In this document: positions 32,051-41,903 of the stretch, piece by piece | Position numbering within the stretch: position 1 is the first letter of the stretch | Layout of the letters: every line of letters begins with the position of its first letter | From: CBDCIS01 sp965217565 | GTDB taxonomy: Bacteria; Chloroflexota; Dehalococcoidia; Lucifugimonadales; CATOSD01 | DNA length: 64,000 nt | Direction: 5' to 3' | NCBI GenBank assembly: GCA_965217565.1 | Contig: CBDCIS010000004.1 | Coordinates: 62,001-126,000 of the forward strand | Notes under the pieces: generated by a model | The model's database searches: none | Seen by the model: the letters and a program-made list of their open reading frames with translations, nothing else | Told to the model about the DNA's origin: nothing | Made by a program: the position numbers and the translations under genes

Positions 32051-32274
32051 GTTGGAAAACGCCCTGTAGCCTCACAGACCTCGCGACCAGGTCTCCCAGG
32101 CGCACAAGAGCAATTCGCCGCAAACACTGAACGCTTGCCACAGTCTTGGAGTCTGGAAACATAGCGCCGGGACTGGTACAGTAACGGAAATCGTGGTCGT
32201 GTCGTCCGGCGAACGGCAGTCGGCCCTCGGAACGTAGCGCGTTTATCGGTAAGTCAACAGGGGGAGCAGATAGT

Positions 32275-33978
32275 ATGTGTGCTGCAAGTGAGACCCAGAG
32301 AATAGTCGTTGAAGAGAACGTCCCCGCCGAGATGCGTGACGGAACCATACTCCGTTCGGACGTGTACCGGCCATCCGAACCCGGCTCCTACCCCGTGCTG
32401 CTGACGCGAACCCCCTACGACAAGACGGGCGATGGCAACGTTGCCACGGCGCGGGCGTTGGCCGAGCGTGGCTATGTCGCCATCGTCCAGGACGTCCGCG
32501 GGCGCTACGCCTCCGATGGCGAGTGGGTCTGGATTTTCCAGGACAACTTAGACACCTTCGACGGACAGGACGGCTACGACACGGTCCAGTGGGCGGCGGG
32601 CCTTCCCTACTCCAACGGGCAGGTCGGCACCTGGGGGCACTCCTACCCAGGGTGGTGCGTCTGGCGTCTTGCCGAGACGCAGCCTCCGAACGTGAAAGCC
32701 CTCTTCGCGAGCGGCATGTCGGCGAGCCTCATGGACATGACTTTTGGCATCTTCGACACTGGCCGCCGCCTCCAGTGGACCTACGTGATGGCCGTTGATG
32801 CCCGCCGCAGGGTCGGCGACCGGTCGGGCCCCAGGGACTCCGACGAGGCCAACGAGTATTGGTACGAGGTGGAGCGAGGCAAGTGGCTCTGGTATCTGCC
32901 ACTTGGAGATATGCCGGACCACGTCTTTTCAACAGCCACCCCAGCATTGAAACGCTACGTCAAGGAGCAGAACGAGGACTTCTTCCGATTCGATAAGGTG
33001 CATCCCAGGGTCAACGTTCCCATGTGCCAGCTTACCGGCTGGTATGACCGGCTCATCGGAACGATCAACAACTACATTGGCCTGGAGAAAGTCGGCCCCG
33101 AGTCGCTGCGCGGCCAGCACCGGCTGATCGTCGGGCCATGGGGGCACGATCTCCTCACGTCGGGGCCGGTTGACTTCGGCCCCGAAGCCCCCTTCGAGTA
33201 CGCCGACGTCGTGTCCCGCTGGTACGACTACCAGTTCAAGGGCATCGACAACGGCATGGCGGACGAGCCGCCCGTCAAGCTGTTCATCATGGGCGAGAAC
33301 AAGTGGCGCTTTGAGAACGAATGGCCCTTGGCGCGGACCCAGTACACCGAGTACTACTTGCACGGCGGCGGCGGCGCTAACACGGTCTGGGGCGATGGTG
33401 AACTCTCCACATCGACCCCCGGCAGCGAGACGCCGGACGAGTACGACTTCGACCCGGCGGATCCGGTGATGAGCCTCATGGACATCTCCGCGCAGGCCGC
33501 CACCCGCGATCAGAGTCCCCTGAACGGACGAAAGGACATCCTCGTTTACCAGACTCCGCCGCTCGAGCAGGAGATAGAGATTACGGGCCCGGTCGTGATG
33601 AAGCTGTGGGCGTCCTCCAGCGCGCCCGATACCGACTTCACCGCCAAGCTCATCGACGTTCACCCCGACGGGCTGGCCGTGAACCTTTGCTACGGCGTCA
33701 TTCGGGCGCAATACCGTGACGGCTACGAGAACCCTACCCTGATGGAGCCTGGAAAGGCCTACGAGTTCACCATCCAGGTCCATCCGACTGGCATCCTCCT
33801 TGGGCGCGGCCACCGAATCCGGCTCGACATCTCCAGTTCCGACTTCCCCAACTTCGATCGCAACCACAACACGGGCGCGGACTACTGGTCGGACACGGAG
33901 CTGCGGGTGGCCCACCAGACGGTGTTTCACGACACTGAACGACCCTCACGGCTCATTCTACCGGTAATTCCCCGGTAG
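32275..33978 (+). CDS. CocE/NonD-family hydrolase (X-Pro dipeptidyl-peptidase S15-like)
   Basis: A 567-residue alpha/beta hydrolase plus C-terminal jelly-roll. MRDGTILRSDVYRPSEPGSYPVLL and GYVAIVQDVRGRYASDGEW are family signatures. The nucleophile elbow is TWGHSYPGW (the usual form is GxSYxG). The C-terminal PepX_C-like domain contains ITGPVVMKLWASSSAPDTDF and ISSSDFPNFDRNHNTG. Relatives include cocaine esterase, acyl-amino-acid ester hydrolases and Xaa-Pro peptidases; the substrate is an ester or amide but not predictable. No signal peptide is seen. RBS GGGGGAGCAG before ATG 32275. Confidence 0.87.
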   Translation: MCAASETQRIVVEENVPAEMRDGTILRSDVYRPSEPGSYPVLLTRTPYDKTGDGNVATARALAERGYVAIVQDVRGRYASDGEWVWIFQDNLDTFDGQDGYDTVQWAAGLPYSNGQVGTWGHSYPGWCVWRLAETQPPNVKALFASGMSASLMDMTFGIFDTGRRLQWTYVMAVDARRRVGDRSGPRDSDEANEYWYEVERGKWLWYLPLGDMPDHVFSTATPALKRYVKEQNEDFFRFDKVHPRVNVPMCQLTGWYDRLIGTINNYIGLEKVGPESLRGQHRLIVGPWGHDLLTSGPVDFGPEAPFEYADVVSRWYDYQFKGIDNGMADEPPVKLFIMGENKWRFENEWPLARTQYTEYYLHGGGGANTVWGDGELSTSTPGSETPDEYDFDPADPVMSLMDISAQAATRDQSPLNGRKDILVYQTPPLEQEIEITGPVVMKLWASSSAPDTDFTAKLIDVHPDGLAVNLCYGVIRAQYRDGYENPTLMEPGKAYEFTIQVHPTGILLGRGHRIRLDISSSDFPNFDRNHNTGADYWSDTELRVAHQTVFHDTERPSRLILPVIPR

Positions 33979-34002
33979 GGCAGCGGGCGGTGTCAACGCC
34001 GA

Positions 34003-34076
34003 TTCCCCCGCCCTTGACGGGCTGACCACCTATCTCCCCGGTCTATACAACGGGAGGGGGTTAGGGGGTGGGTGAC
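34003..34076. repeat. GGGAGGGGGTTAGGGGGTGGG element split by 31 bp
   Basis: CCCCCGCCCTTGACGG is followed by about 31 bp (GCTGACCACCTATCTCCCCG and GTCTATACAAC) and then GGGAGGGGGTTAGGGGGTGG. In other copies the two halves are adjacent, so this copy carries an insertion. It lies between convergent genes. Confidence 0.6.
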
Positions 34077-34147
34077 CATAGCCTGTGGCAAATCCCTTCC
34101 ATTCCCCTGAACCCCGAACAGTTACAACGCCCAGTGCCTCTCGAGGC

Positions 34148-37100
34148 TCAAGCCTCCGGCTCCACGATCTCGATTACCTGGTCCACGCCCACGTCGCGCA
34201 GGAGTTGTTCTCTGCCGCTTGGCCAGAGGATGACGACCTGGTCCACTGTTTGCGCGGACCCAACCCCGAATTCCAGGTCAACACTGTCCATCGACAGGTA
34301 GCTCGAGCCCGCTCGAACCTCTTGTACCTGCACCAGCGCCGGCTCACCCTCGCCGGCGCTGGTCGTCACATAGACTCGCGCGCCCACGCCGTCCGCGTTG
34401 CTGCCGCTGCCGTCGATGGCCATCCGCCCCTTCAGGCGAAGGGTGAGCCAGTGGTTCTCACCGCCGCCGTTCAGCCACACGAAGAAGGGGCCTTGCGCCT
34501 CCTCGACCCAGGGGCTGTCACCGGTGACGGCCCCGCTGCTGTTCGTGCCGATGAGGTCAACGTAGCCGTCGCCGTTCATGTCCCCATGGGCCAGCCCTTT
34601 GCCGTTTTCGTGCAGTTTAGTCCGGATTCGCTGCGCCGTTGCCCCCGCCTGTGGGTCTCCCGGTTCCAGCGTGGAGTAGTCAACCCTGAATATGTCCAGC
34701 AGACGCGCCCGAACGGTGATGTCCTCGAAGACCCCTCTGCCATCCCGCCGCAACATGCGCCCTGCGGCTGGGTACAGGTGTCCGTTTGGGCCTGTGCCCC
34801 TGTCCACCTCAGACCCCAGCCAGTACAGATCTTGATCTGTGTCATTGTCGAAGTCGAAGAAGGTTGCCCCAAACCCGAAGTCATAGGCAGCAAGCCCCGT
34901 GGGCGCCGTCCAGGAGGGATGGATGTTGCCGGGGTCGAGGGAATCGGGCGGCATGATTGGGCTGGGCAGCACCACGGCCGAGGAGGCCACGTCTCTGTAA
35001 ACTCCTATCTTTCCCACACCCGCAACCTCATCCGTGCCATCGTTACGCAGCAGAACGTGCTGGCATGTGCCCCACGTGAAGCGCGCGTGATATGAGCAGT
35101 CGCCGCCCGGCTTTCTCTGGGGCGGCCTTGTCAGGGTGTGATAGCCCACGTTGGTGACGAAGACGTCCAGGTCCGCGTCGCCATCGTAGTCGCCCACAGC
35201 GAACCCCATCCAGTTCCCCACCTTGTCGATTCCGATAGTCCTGGCAACCGGCGTGAATCGCACAGTTCCCGGCGATGAGTCGTTGCGGAAAACGTGGAGC
35301 CTGTCCCCGTCGCTGGCTACCCACAGGTCGGGGTCGCCGTCGTCGTCATAGTCGAAGAATAGAACCGCGTGGGTCCGGCCCGTCGGGTCTCCAACGCGAT
35401 TGCCATTTGCGTCCCTGGCGTTCGGGTCGTAGCCTTCGTACTGCTGGCCGGTTTGGGCGTCCTCGAACACGATGGGCTGTCCCTCCGGATCGCGCATCGT
35501 TATCTGTGGGCCTCTGACGCCCGCCGATTCGGCTATGTCCTGGAAGGTGAGGTCGCCGTTGTTGAGATACAGGACGTTGTAGTGCCCCGGGTGGGAAGAC
35601 CGGCCAAACTCCAGGAAGTCCTCGGTGATCAGATTCCCCACGTAGATGTCCAGCCATCCGTCGCCATCCACGTCGGCGCATGCGACGCTGGCCGCGGAAC
35701 GCAGGTTTGGCGCCGCGCCAAACGCGGAGTCCGTAATCTCCTCGAATGTTCCATCCTGGCTGTTGAGGAATAGCCGGTCCTTGACGGCCCGTCTCAGCCG
35801 CGTCGCGCTCTCCTCATTGCCGAGCGCGGCCCGGTAATCGAGTCCCTTGCCGGCTACGCCTCGCGCCCCAACGTAGAGGTCTTGATACCCGTCGTTGTTG
35901 AGGTCGCACGCCACCGCGCCGCTGCTGTTGCTCTCGACAGCGGCGACCCCCGCGTCGGCCGCGACGTTGCTGAACGTCCCATCCCCTTCGTTGCGGTACA
36001 GGAAGGCGGGCGCTCCCGACTGGGCGCTGATGTAGAAGTCGAATGCGCCATCCCTGTTGTAGTCGAATACCACGACGCCTGGACGATAGTTCCAGACCCG
36101 GTCGCTCCAGAAATCGTCGTCGTTCTTGAGGGCGTCGCGCGAGATGGGCGTAAACGGCGTTACGGGAGCAGTCGAGTTCACGGCGCCATACGCGATTGAG
36201 GGCACGGGCTGGCCGGGCGCGTTCCAGGACGCATTGGAGGGCGGGCGCGGGCGCGCGCCGCCGGCATCTAAGCCTGCGTTATCCGCGGGCCGCGGGGCGA
36301 CGCTCGCGGTGTTTTCCGCAACGCCCTCGCGCGGGCCGGCGTAGGCCGCCCGGTCTCTCAGCCCGCTTTCCAAGCCCGGAAATATGGCATCGACTCCCAG
36401 CACGGCTATGCCGCCAACCAGGCCTACAGCCCAGGTGACTGCGGCGAAAGCCGCTATCGCCTTCCTGGGCACGAACCTGGCCAACCCCCAGAAGGTTGCC
36501 GGCCCTGCGGCGGCGGCCGTGAAAAGCAGAGTGGCGGCGGGTGCGGTACCCATTCCAAGGAGGAGGAGCAGCGCCACAAGCGGAATCTCGAACAGCAACG
36601 GCACGTTGATGAGGATGCCGAATGTCGCGGCGATGGCGACACCGCGCATGTTGTTACCGAGGTAGGTCTCTACGGTCTCAGCGCTTACCCACTGTATGAC
36701 CAGGCCGCTCACGAACGCCGCCAACACCATGATTGGCCCCATGCGGACCAGGTAGCTTCCGCTGAACTTCGCCCAATCGCGGAACCCTTCTCTCAGCGCG
36801 ACGCCCCAAGGCGATACCTGTGGTTCAGGTGGCCCTGTGACATCCACCTCGTCCGCGGGCGACGGCTTCCCGACGCCCACAATGAGGGCAACGAGCGGGC
36901 CAATGAGCAGAACGCCCACCACGCTTAGCAGGATGCGGCTTCCACCCAGCATTGGCGAGAAGACCAGCACGACCATGACCAGGGCGGGGAGGTTGAGCGT
37001 GGAAGACCCCTGCACCGTGGCGAGGGTTCCCCCTATACCGGCGCCTCTCCTCCAGAGTGAAGCTGCAATTGGCGCAATGCAGGCAGAACACAGGGTCATC

Positions 37101-37528
37101 ACCGGCCCAACTGCCATGCCCTTCAGCGTTCCCTTCCATATTCCGCCACCGGAGAACGAGCGTTGGCTGGACTGGGGGAACAGGAACGCCTCTGTCAGGC
37201 CGGCCATGAGGAACGCGAAAGCCATGCCTGCCGCGACGAGGCGCAGGTACTCTACCGAGAAGTCCCACCATCTGGACAGGAACGAGGACTCAGGCTCCTC
37301 TTCAATGCAGAATCCCTGGAAACACTCCACCTGGGGCGCGGTAACGGCGTCCAGGTCGCCGCGCACGGTGTCCAGCTTGGGGAAGCGGTTTAAGGCCAGG
37401 AACAGGGCCAGCAACAGAGCAGCGAGAACAATTCCGACCGCCCGTTTTTTTCTTAGAGAGCTATCGAACACGACCTGCCTCGGGTATATCCCGCAAATCC
37501 AATCCGCCAAGCGTTTGCCGGTAAGCAA
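34148..37528 (-). CDS. Permease fused to FG-GAP beta-propeller and ASPIC/UnbV domain
   Basis: A 1126-residue fusion. Residues about 25-390 are a polytopic permease resembling the DUF318/ArsP-like putative metal(loid) efflux family: about eight membrane segments, with GPVMTLCSACIAPIAASLWR holding C147 and C150, the position of the family's Cys motif, and a second half around ILINVPLLFEIPLVALLLLLG. After a Pro/Ala-rich linker (about 390-450) come seven FG-GAP/VCBS-type calcium loops, among them DYNRDGAFDFY, DLNNDGYQDLY, DVDGDGWLDIY and DMNGDGYVDLI. The last 90 residues match the ASPIC/UnbV module (VQEVRAGSSYLSMDS, VVILWPSGREQ). The propeller should face outside the cell. These parts are normally separate proteins. 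Start TTG 37528 is uncertain. Confidence 0.85.
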   Translation of the reverse strand: MLTGKRLADWICGIYPRQVVFDSSLRKKRAVGIVLAALLLALFLALNRFPKLDTVRGDLDAVTAPQVECFQGFCIEEEPESSFLSRWWDFSVEYLRLVAAGMAFAFLMAGLTEAFLFPQSSQRSFSGGGIWKGTLKGMAVGPVMTLCSACIAPIAASLWRRGAGIGGTLATVQGSSTLNLPALVMVVLVFSPMLGGSRILLSVVGVLLIGPLVALIVGVGKPSPADEVDVTGPPEPQVSPWGVALREGFRDWAKFSGSYLVRMGPIMVLAAFVSGLVIQWVSAETVETYLGNNMRGVAIAATFGILINVPLLFEIPLVALLLLLGMGTAPAATLLFTAAAAGPATFWGLARFVPRKAIAAFAAVTWAVGLVGGIAVLGVDAIFPGLESGLRDRAAYAGPREGVAENTASVAPRPADNAGLDAGGARPRPPSNASWNAPGQPVPSIAYGAVNSTAPVTPFTPISRDALKNDDDFWSDRVWNYRPGVVVFDYNRDGAFDFYISAQSGAPAFLYRNEGDGTFSNVAADAGVAAVESNSSGAVACDLNNDGYQDLYVGARGVAGKGLDYRAALGNEESATRLRRAVKDRLFLNSQDGTFEEITDSAFGAAPNLRSAASVACADVDGDGWLDIYVGNLITEDFLEFGRSSHPGHYNVLYLNNGDLTFQDIAESAGVRGPQITMRDPEGQPIVFEDAQTGQQYEGYDPNARDANGNRVGDPTGRTHAVLFFDYDDDGDPDLWVASDGDRLHVFRNDSSPGTVRFTPVARTIGIDKVGNWMGFAVGDYDGDADLDVFVTNVGYHTLTRPPQRKPGGDCSYHARFTWGTCQHVLLRNDGTDEVAGVGKIGVYRDVASSAVVLPSPIMPPDSLDPGNIHPSWTAPTGLAAYDFGFGATFFDFDNDTDQDLYWLGSEVDRGTGPNGHLYPAAGRMLRRDGRGVFEDITVRARLLDIFRVDYSTLEPGDPQAGATAQRIRTKLHENGKGLAHGDMNGDGYVDLIGTNSSGAVTGDSPWVEEAQGPFFVWLNGGGENHWLTLRLKGRMAIDGSGSNADGVGARVYVTTSAGEGEPALVQVQEVRAGSSYLSMDSVDLEFGVGSAQTVDQVVILWPSGREQLLRDVGVDQVIEIVEPEA

Positions 37529-37865
37529 TGCCTGTTTGCCTACATCCTACCTGAGACTCTATGCCAGTGTACAACGTCAAGCGTTGCGTGTTCCACTTGG
37601 CGCAACCACATCTCGATGTGTCTTGCCCCATTGAGCATCGCGGGCGCCCACGGGCGGCGGGCCGGTCGTCGCTGCAAGATGCCGTTGGGTTGACCATCAC
37701 GCAGGCGGGGCTGACATCTTCTCGGAAAGATGGCAATATCCCCAAAGCCACTGAGTCCTGAGATGGCGGCAAGTGTATTTTCGCCGACTATCACACACCT
37801 GAAGGCTGGAAGGTGGGTATTTCCCAATCTCAGGGGATAGGGGCGTGAGAGTTGAGGAGGAAACC
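37529..37865. other. Divergent intergenic region
   Basis: This 337-bp gap separates the divergent permease-fusion gene and the first binding-protein gene, so it must hold both promoters. I find no convincing -35/-10 pair and no gene or named repeat in it; GAGGAGGAAACC immediately before 37866 is the RBS of the binding protein. Confidence 0.4.
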
Positions 37866-39809
37866 ATGAGGAAGTATTTCGGCTTGCCTTTGATTATCGC
37901 CATAAGCCTTCTTGTTATGACGGCGTGCAGCAGCGCCGACGAAGCCACGCCCGCCGCGATGGCGGAGCCGACGACCGCGCCAACCGTTGCGCCCGCCGCG
38001 ATGGCGGAGCCGACGACTGCGCCGGCCGCGCCGGCCGCGACGACCGCCCCGGCCGCTCAAACACGGCCGCAGCCTACGACACCTCCGGCGCAGAAGGCTT
38101 CCGCCGTCCTTACGGCGTCCGAAGTGATTCAGCAGTCAGCCGAGGCGATGGGCGTTCCGCTTCAGCTTCCACAGCCGCCCGCCAACTATGCCCCCATTCG
38201 CGGCGGGAACGTTGACCTGGTGACCAACGGATGGCCCTTCCCGCGTTACTGGGACTGGTTGCACCAGGGCGCGTACAGTAACATGTACATCTCGCTGTGG
38301 GCCGAGACGCTGGTGACCTTTCCCCAGGGGCCCGGCACCAACCCCGCGGATTACACCCCGCAGCCTCACCTCGCGGAAAGCTGGGAGGTCTCGGACGATG
38401 GCTTGGTCTGGACCTTCAAGCTGCGCAAGGGCGTGAAGTTCAACGACGACCAGCTGGCGATCGACACCTCCAGGGACGTTAACGCCCAAGACTGGGTCGA
38501 GCTTGCCGATTTTGCCTTTGGCCCGGAGACGAGCAGGTACAGGGCGCGATTCCCTGAGATAGACGGCCCCGCATCCTGGAAGGCAATCGACGACTACACC
38601 CTCGAGGTCACCCTCAACCGCCCCACCGCCTCGTTCCTCTACAAGCTGGCTATCCGAGGCCCCCAGATGTATGGCCTCGATGGTTTCAAGAAGCGAATTG
38701 CCGAAAATCCGGATATCGACTTGGCTGAGGCCATGAACGACGTCGATTCCCAGTACGGCACCGGCCCCTGGGTCATGACGAGCTGGACCCCGGACGTTTC
38801 CGTCACGTACGAGAGCAATGGCCTTTATTGGAAGGAAGACGGACAGGGCAACCAGCTTCCCTTCGTAGATAACGTCGAGATGTTCGTCATGAAGGACGAG
38901 CGCGCGCAGGACGCCGGATTCCGTACGGGCAAGCTCGGCGCCATTGCCCTCGAGACCTGCGGCATGAGCACGGAAAGATACCTGGACCTCAACAAGAGCA
39001 ATCCCGACACGGTTTGGGAGATATTCGTCGATCCCACCAACCAGCGAGCGGTCTATCCCAACTTCAGTGAGGGCACGCCCTTCCACGATATTAACGTGCG
39101 CCGCGCCATGCAGCTCTCCATAGACAAAGAGGGCTGGGTGCGCAGTGTGCTCGGCGGCTGGGGGCTTCCCTTCTCCACTCCCTTCGCGCCGGGCAACCAG
39201 TTCTGGCTTCCGCCCGGACAGTACGGCGACTATGACGGCGATGGCATCCCCGCGGAGCGCTATCTGGAATACGACGTCGAAGGCGCAAAGGAGCTGATGG
39301 CGAAAGCCGGCTATACGGACGGAATCAAGGGAACCTTCCTGCTGACCAATGACCTGGGAAATCGCTTCTTCAGCGAAGGGGAGCTAGTCGTAGAGTCGCT
39401 TCGTAACATCGGCATTGACCTTGAAATCATGGTTAGAGACGGCTCCGCCAGACAGCAGACATGGGAATCCGGCGAATACACCGTCGGATTTGGGTTCCCG
39501 GGTTATGGATGGGACCCAAGCGACTGGCTATTCCGAGGCTACCACTCCCGCAACACTCGCAACTACCAGCCCGTATCGGGCCTGGTGGATGAAGAGCTCG
39601 ACAAGATGATAGAAGCCGAGGAGGCCGAGGTTGATCCGGTGAAGAGGTATGAGTTGGTGGCCGACGTCCAGCGCTACCTCATGGAGAAGCAGTACTACCA
39701 AATGAGCACGAACTGGATCCAGATTGTGGCCATCCAGCCATGGCTCGTGAACTACCAGTACTCTTACCCCATCGGCAACAATCTTGCCCTGTCCTGGGTT
39801 GATAGATAG
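37866..39809 (+). CDS. ABC importer substrate-binding lipoprotein (SBP family 5)
   Basis: A 647-residue extracytoplasmic binding protein of the peptide/nickel/opine type. The signal peptide (KYFGLPLIIAISLLVMTAC) ends in a lipobox with Cys at about 19. Next is a low-complexity Ala/Pro/Thr tether with PAAMAEPTTAP repeated, about 60 residues, then the binding domain: LAESWEVSDDGLVWTFKLRKGVKFNDDQ, RRAMQLSIDKEGWVRSVLGGW and GYGWDPSDWLFRGY. The length is above the usual 500-550 because of the tether. GAGGAGG precedes ATG 37866. Two permease genes follow. Ligand not predictable. Confidence 0.88.
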   Translation: MRKYFGLPLIIAISLLVMTACSSADEATPAAMAEPTTAPTVAPAAMAEPTTAPAAPAATTAPAAQTRPQPTTPPAQKASAVLTASEVIQQSAEAMGVPLQLPQPPANYAPIRGGNVDLVTNGWPFPRYWDWLHQGAYSNMYISLWAETLVTFPQGPGTNPADYTPQPHLAESWEVSDDGLVWTFKLRKGVKFNDDQLAIDTSRDVNAQDWVELADFAFGPETSRYRARFPEIDGPASWKAIDDYTLEVTLNRPTASFLYKLAIRGPQMYGLDGFKKRIAENPDIDLAEAMNDVDSQYGTGPWVMTSWTPDVSVTYESNGLYWKEDGQGNQLPFVDNVEMFVMKDERAQDAGFRTGKLGAIALETCGMSTERYLDLNKSNPDTVWEIFVDPTNQRAVYPNFSEGTPFHDINVRRAMQLSIDKEGWVRSVLGGWGLPFSTPFAPGNQFWLPPGQYGDYDGDGIPAERYLEYDVEGAKELMAKAGYTDGIKGTFLLTNDLGNRFFSEGELVVESLRNIGIDLEIMVRDGSARQQTWESGEYTVGFGFPGYGWDPSDWLFRGYHSRNTRNYQPVSGLVDEELDKMIEAEEAEVDPVKRYELVADVQRYLMEKQYYQMSTNWIQIVAIQPWLVNYQYSYPIGNNLALSWVDR

Positions 39810-39834
39810 AGTGATTTAGGGCTGTAATCTATGG

Positions 39835-39872
39835 GGCATCTCGGGGCTGAGAACCGATAGCTTCGAGATGCC
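39835..39872 (+). other. Stem-loop between binding-protein and permease genes
   Basis: GGCATCTCG (39835-39843) pairs perfectly with CGAGATGCC (39864-39872). No T-run. Stems in this position often protect the binding-protein mRNA or attenuate read-through, giving more binding protein than permease. Confidence 0.55.
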
Positions 39873-39927
39873 TCATGCTATTGGCTGAAGCGCCTTTCCC
39901 TCAAGTAGAGGAAGGGCTGGAGTTGGA

Positions 39928-40893
39928 ATGCGAGATTACGTTATTCGACGGGTGTTGCTCGTCATTCCCAGTGTCTTTGTCCTGACTGTGCTGGTCTTTG
40001 GCATGGTGCGCCTGCTTCCCGGAGACGTGGTGGATACCATAGCGGCGCAGTTGTCCGGCGGAAGGGGAGGGTCGATCGATCCTGCCCTCAAGGCGAAGAT
40101 ACGCAGCGACCTGGGACTGGACAGGCCCATCTACCTACAGTACTTCGTCTGGATAAGTGACATAGCGCGAGGGGACCTCGGCGAGTCGCTTCTCACCAAG
40201 ATAAACATCGTGGAGGACATCAAGCGGCGTTTCCCCGTAACGCTGGAGCTCGTGCTCTTCACCCTCGTTCTCATGGTCGTGTGGGGGCTGACCATCGGCA
40301 TATTCTCGGCGGTACGCCAGGACTCCTGGATGGACTACGTCTTGCGAAGCGTAGCCATCGTGGGGCTATCCGTGCCCTTTTTCTGGACCGCGGTCCTCCT
40401 CCTCCTCTTTGGCTCCCTATGGTTCAACTGGTCGCCCCCCTGGGGGGTCAACGAGTTCTACGCCAACCCCTGGCTGAACATCCAGCAGTTCTTCTTCCCG
40501 GCGATCATCCTCGCGGTCTCGCAAGGCTCCCAGGTCGCCAGGATGACGCGGGCCACGGTGCTCGAGGTCATGCGGCAGGACTACATACGCACCGCCAAGG
40601 CGAAGGGGCTGGTGGAGCGGACTATATTGGGACGTCACGCCATTAAGAACGCCATGATTCCAGTGGTGAGCCTCATCGGCATAAACTTTGCCTTTGCTCT
40701 GGGAGGCACGGTGGTCCTGGAACAGATCTGGGGCTTGCCCGGCATGGGACAGCTTATGCTGGCCGCGATCAAGCAACGCGACTATCCCGTGATACAGGCG
40801 GTCATCCTCTTTACCGGAACTTTGGTGATGCTGGTCAACCTGCTGGTTGACCTGAGCTACGGCTGGTTGAATCCGAGGATACACTACCGATAG
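39928..40893 (+). CDS. ABC importer permease, DppB/OppB type
   Basis: A 321-residue integral membrane subunit. MRDYVIRRVLLVIPSVFVLTVLVFGMVRLLPGD is the hallmark DppB N-terminus; RSDLGLDRPIYLQYFVWI follows. The EAA-type loop that touches the ATPase is VMRQDYIRTAKAKGLVERT, and the end is DLSYGWLNPRIHYR. About six membrane segments. It follows the binding protein by 118 bp and precedes the DppC-type gene by 33 bp. Confidence 0.92.
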   Translation: MRDYVIRRVLLVIPSVFVLTVLVFGMVRLLPGDVVDTIAAQLSGGRGGSIDPALKAKIRSDLGLDRPIYLQYFVWISDIARGDLGESLLTKINIVEDIKRRFPVTLELVLFTLVLMVVWGLTIGIFSAVRQDSWMDYVLRSVAIVGLSVPFFWTAVLLLLFGSLWFNWSPPWGVNEFYANPWLNIQQFFFPAIILAVSQGSQVARMTRATVLEVMRQDYIRTAKAKGLVERTILGRHAIKNAMIPVVSLIGINFAFALGGTVVLEQIWGLPGMGQLMLAAIKQRDYPVIQAVILFTGTLVMLVNLLVDLSYGWLNPRIHYR

Positions 40894-40926
40894 GCCGCCG
40901 CAATCGATGGAGGAAGGTACAGTTAG

Positions 40927-41832
40927 ATGCAACAGGGACAGGGTTTAGAGACCGTTCTCGGGGGAGCGGTACGCCGAAAGCGGCGCAATCCCTGGCTGGA
41001 CTTCGTCATACGACTGTTTCGGGCGAAGCCGCTTGCCGCAACCGGATTCGTGATAGTGGCCGTGTTGCTGTTGACGGCTGTACTCGCGAACTTTATAGCG
41101 CCCTTCGAGTACCGCGAACAGAATCTGAGCGAGTCCCTGATGGCCCCCAGCTTTTCGCACCTCATGGGCACCGACCAGCTTGGGCGGGACATATTCAGTC
41201 GAATCGTCATCGGCGCGCGGGTCTCCCTCGTGGTCGCCTTCTCCTGTGTCGCCGGGTTCCTGCTCATAGCCATCGTGTTCGGCATGGGCACAGGCTACGT
41301 GGGCGGAAAGCTGGACATGCTCGTCCAGCGGTTCGTGGATGGGTGGATGACGATCCCAACGCTGATAATTCTGCTCGCTATGGTGAGCGTCGTGGGCCAG
41401 GGTCTCTGGCAGATTATCCTGGTGCTGTCATTGGACAGGGGCATCAGCACGTCCAGGGTGCTGCGGGGCGAGGCGTTGGCGCTAAAGGAGACCACCTACG
41501 TGGAGGCCGCGAGGGCAGTCGGCGCCGGCCATCTGCGTGTCTTCCTGGTACACGTAGTTCCCAACGCCTTTGCGCCCATCATAATCATGGCAACTATCAG
41601 CCTGGGCGTCTTTATACTGGCCGAAGCGTCTCTCAGCTTCCTGGGTTACGGTGTTCCGCCTCCATTCCCAACGTGGGGTTCCATGCTCAGCGGCTCAGGC
41701 CTCTCATACATGCAGCGAGCGCCGTGGATGGCTATTTGGCCCGGCGTTGCCCTGACCATTGGTGTGTGGGCGTTCAACACGCTGGGCGACGGGATGCGCG
41801 ACCAACTCGATCCCAGGCTGCGTGGAGGCTAG
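40927..41832 (+). CDS. ABC importer permease, DppC/OppC type
   Basis: A 301-residue partner permease. The OppC N-terminal segment precedes HLMGTDQLGRDIFSRIVIGARVS, the typical DppC signature. The EAA loop reads LKETTYVEAARAVGAGHLRV, and PTWGSMLSGSG and LGDGMRDQLDPRLRG are near the end. It completes the membrane part of the first importer. No ATP-binding subunit follows; the ATPases must come from another locus. Confidence 0.92.
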   Translation: MQQGQGLETVLGGAVRRKRRNPWLDFVIRLFRAKPLAATGFVIVAVLLLTAVLANFIAPFEYREQNLSESLMAPSFSHLMGTDQLGRDIFSRIVIGARVSLVVAFSCVAGFLLIAIVFGMGTGYVGGKLDMLVQRFVDGWMTIPTLIILLAMVSVVGQGLWQIILVLSLDRGISTSRVLRGEALALKETTYVEAARAVGAGHLRVFLVHVVPNAFAPIIIMATISLGVFILAEASLSFLGYGVPPPFPTWGSMLSGSGLSYMQRAPWMAIWPGVALTIGVWAFNTLGDGMRDQLDPRLRGG

Positions 41833-41903
41833 TCCTCCAGTCCCTTCCTCCTTAGCGGAGGGTTAGGATGGGAGTGTGCCACGGGCGTCACGAACATCTG
41901 CTA

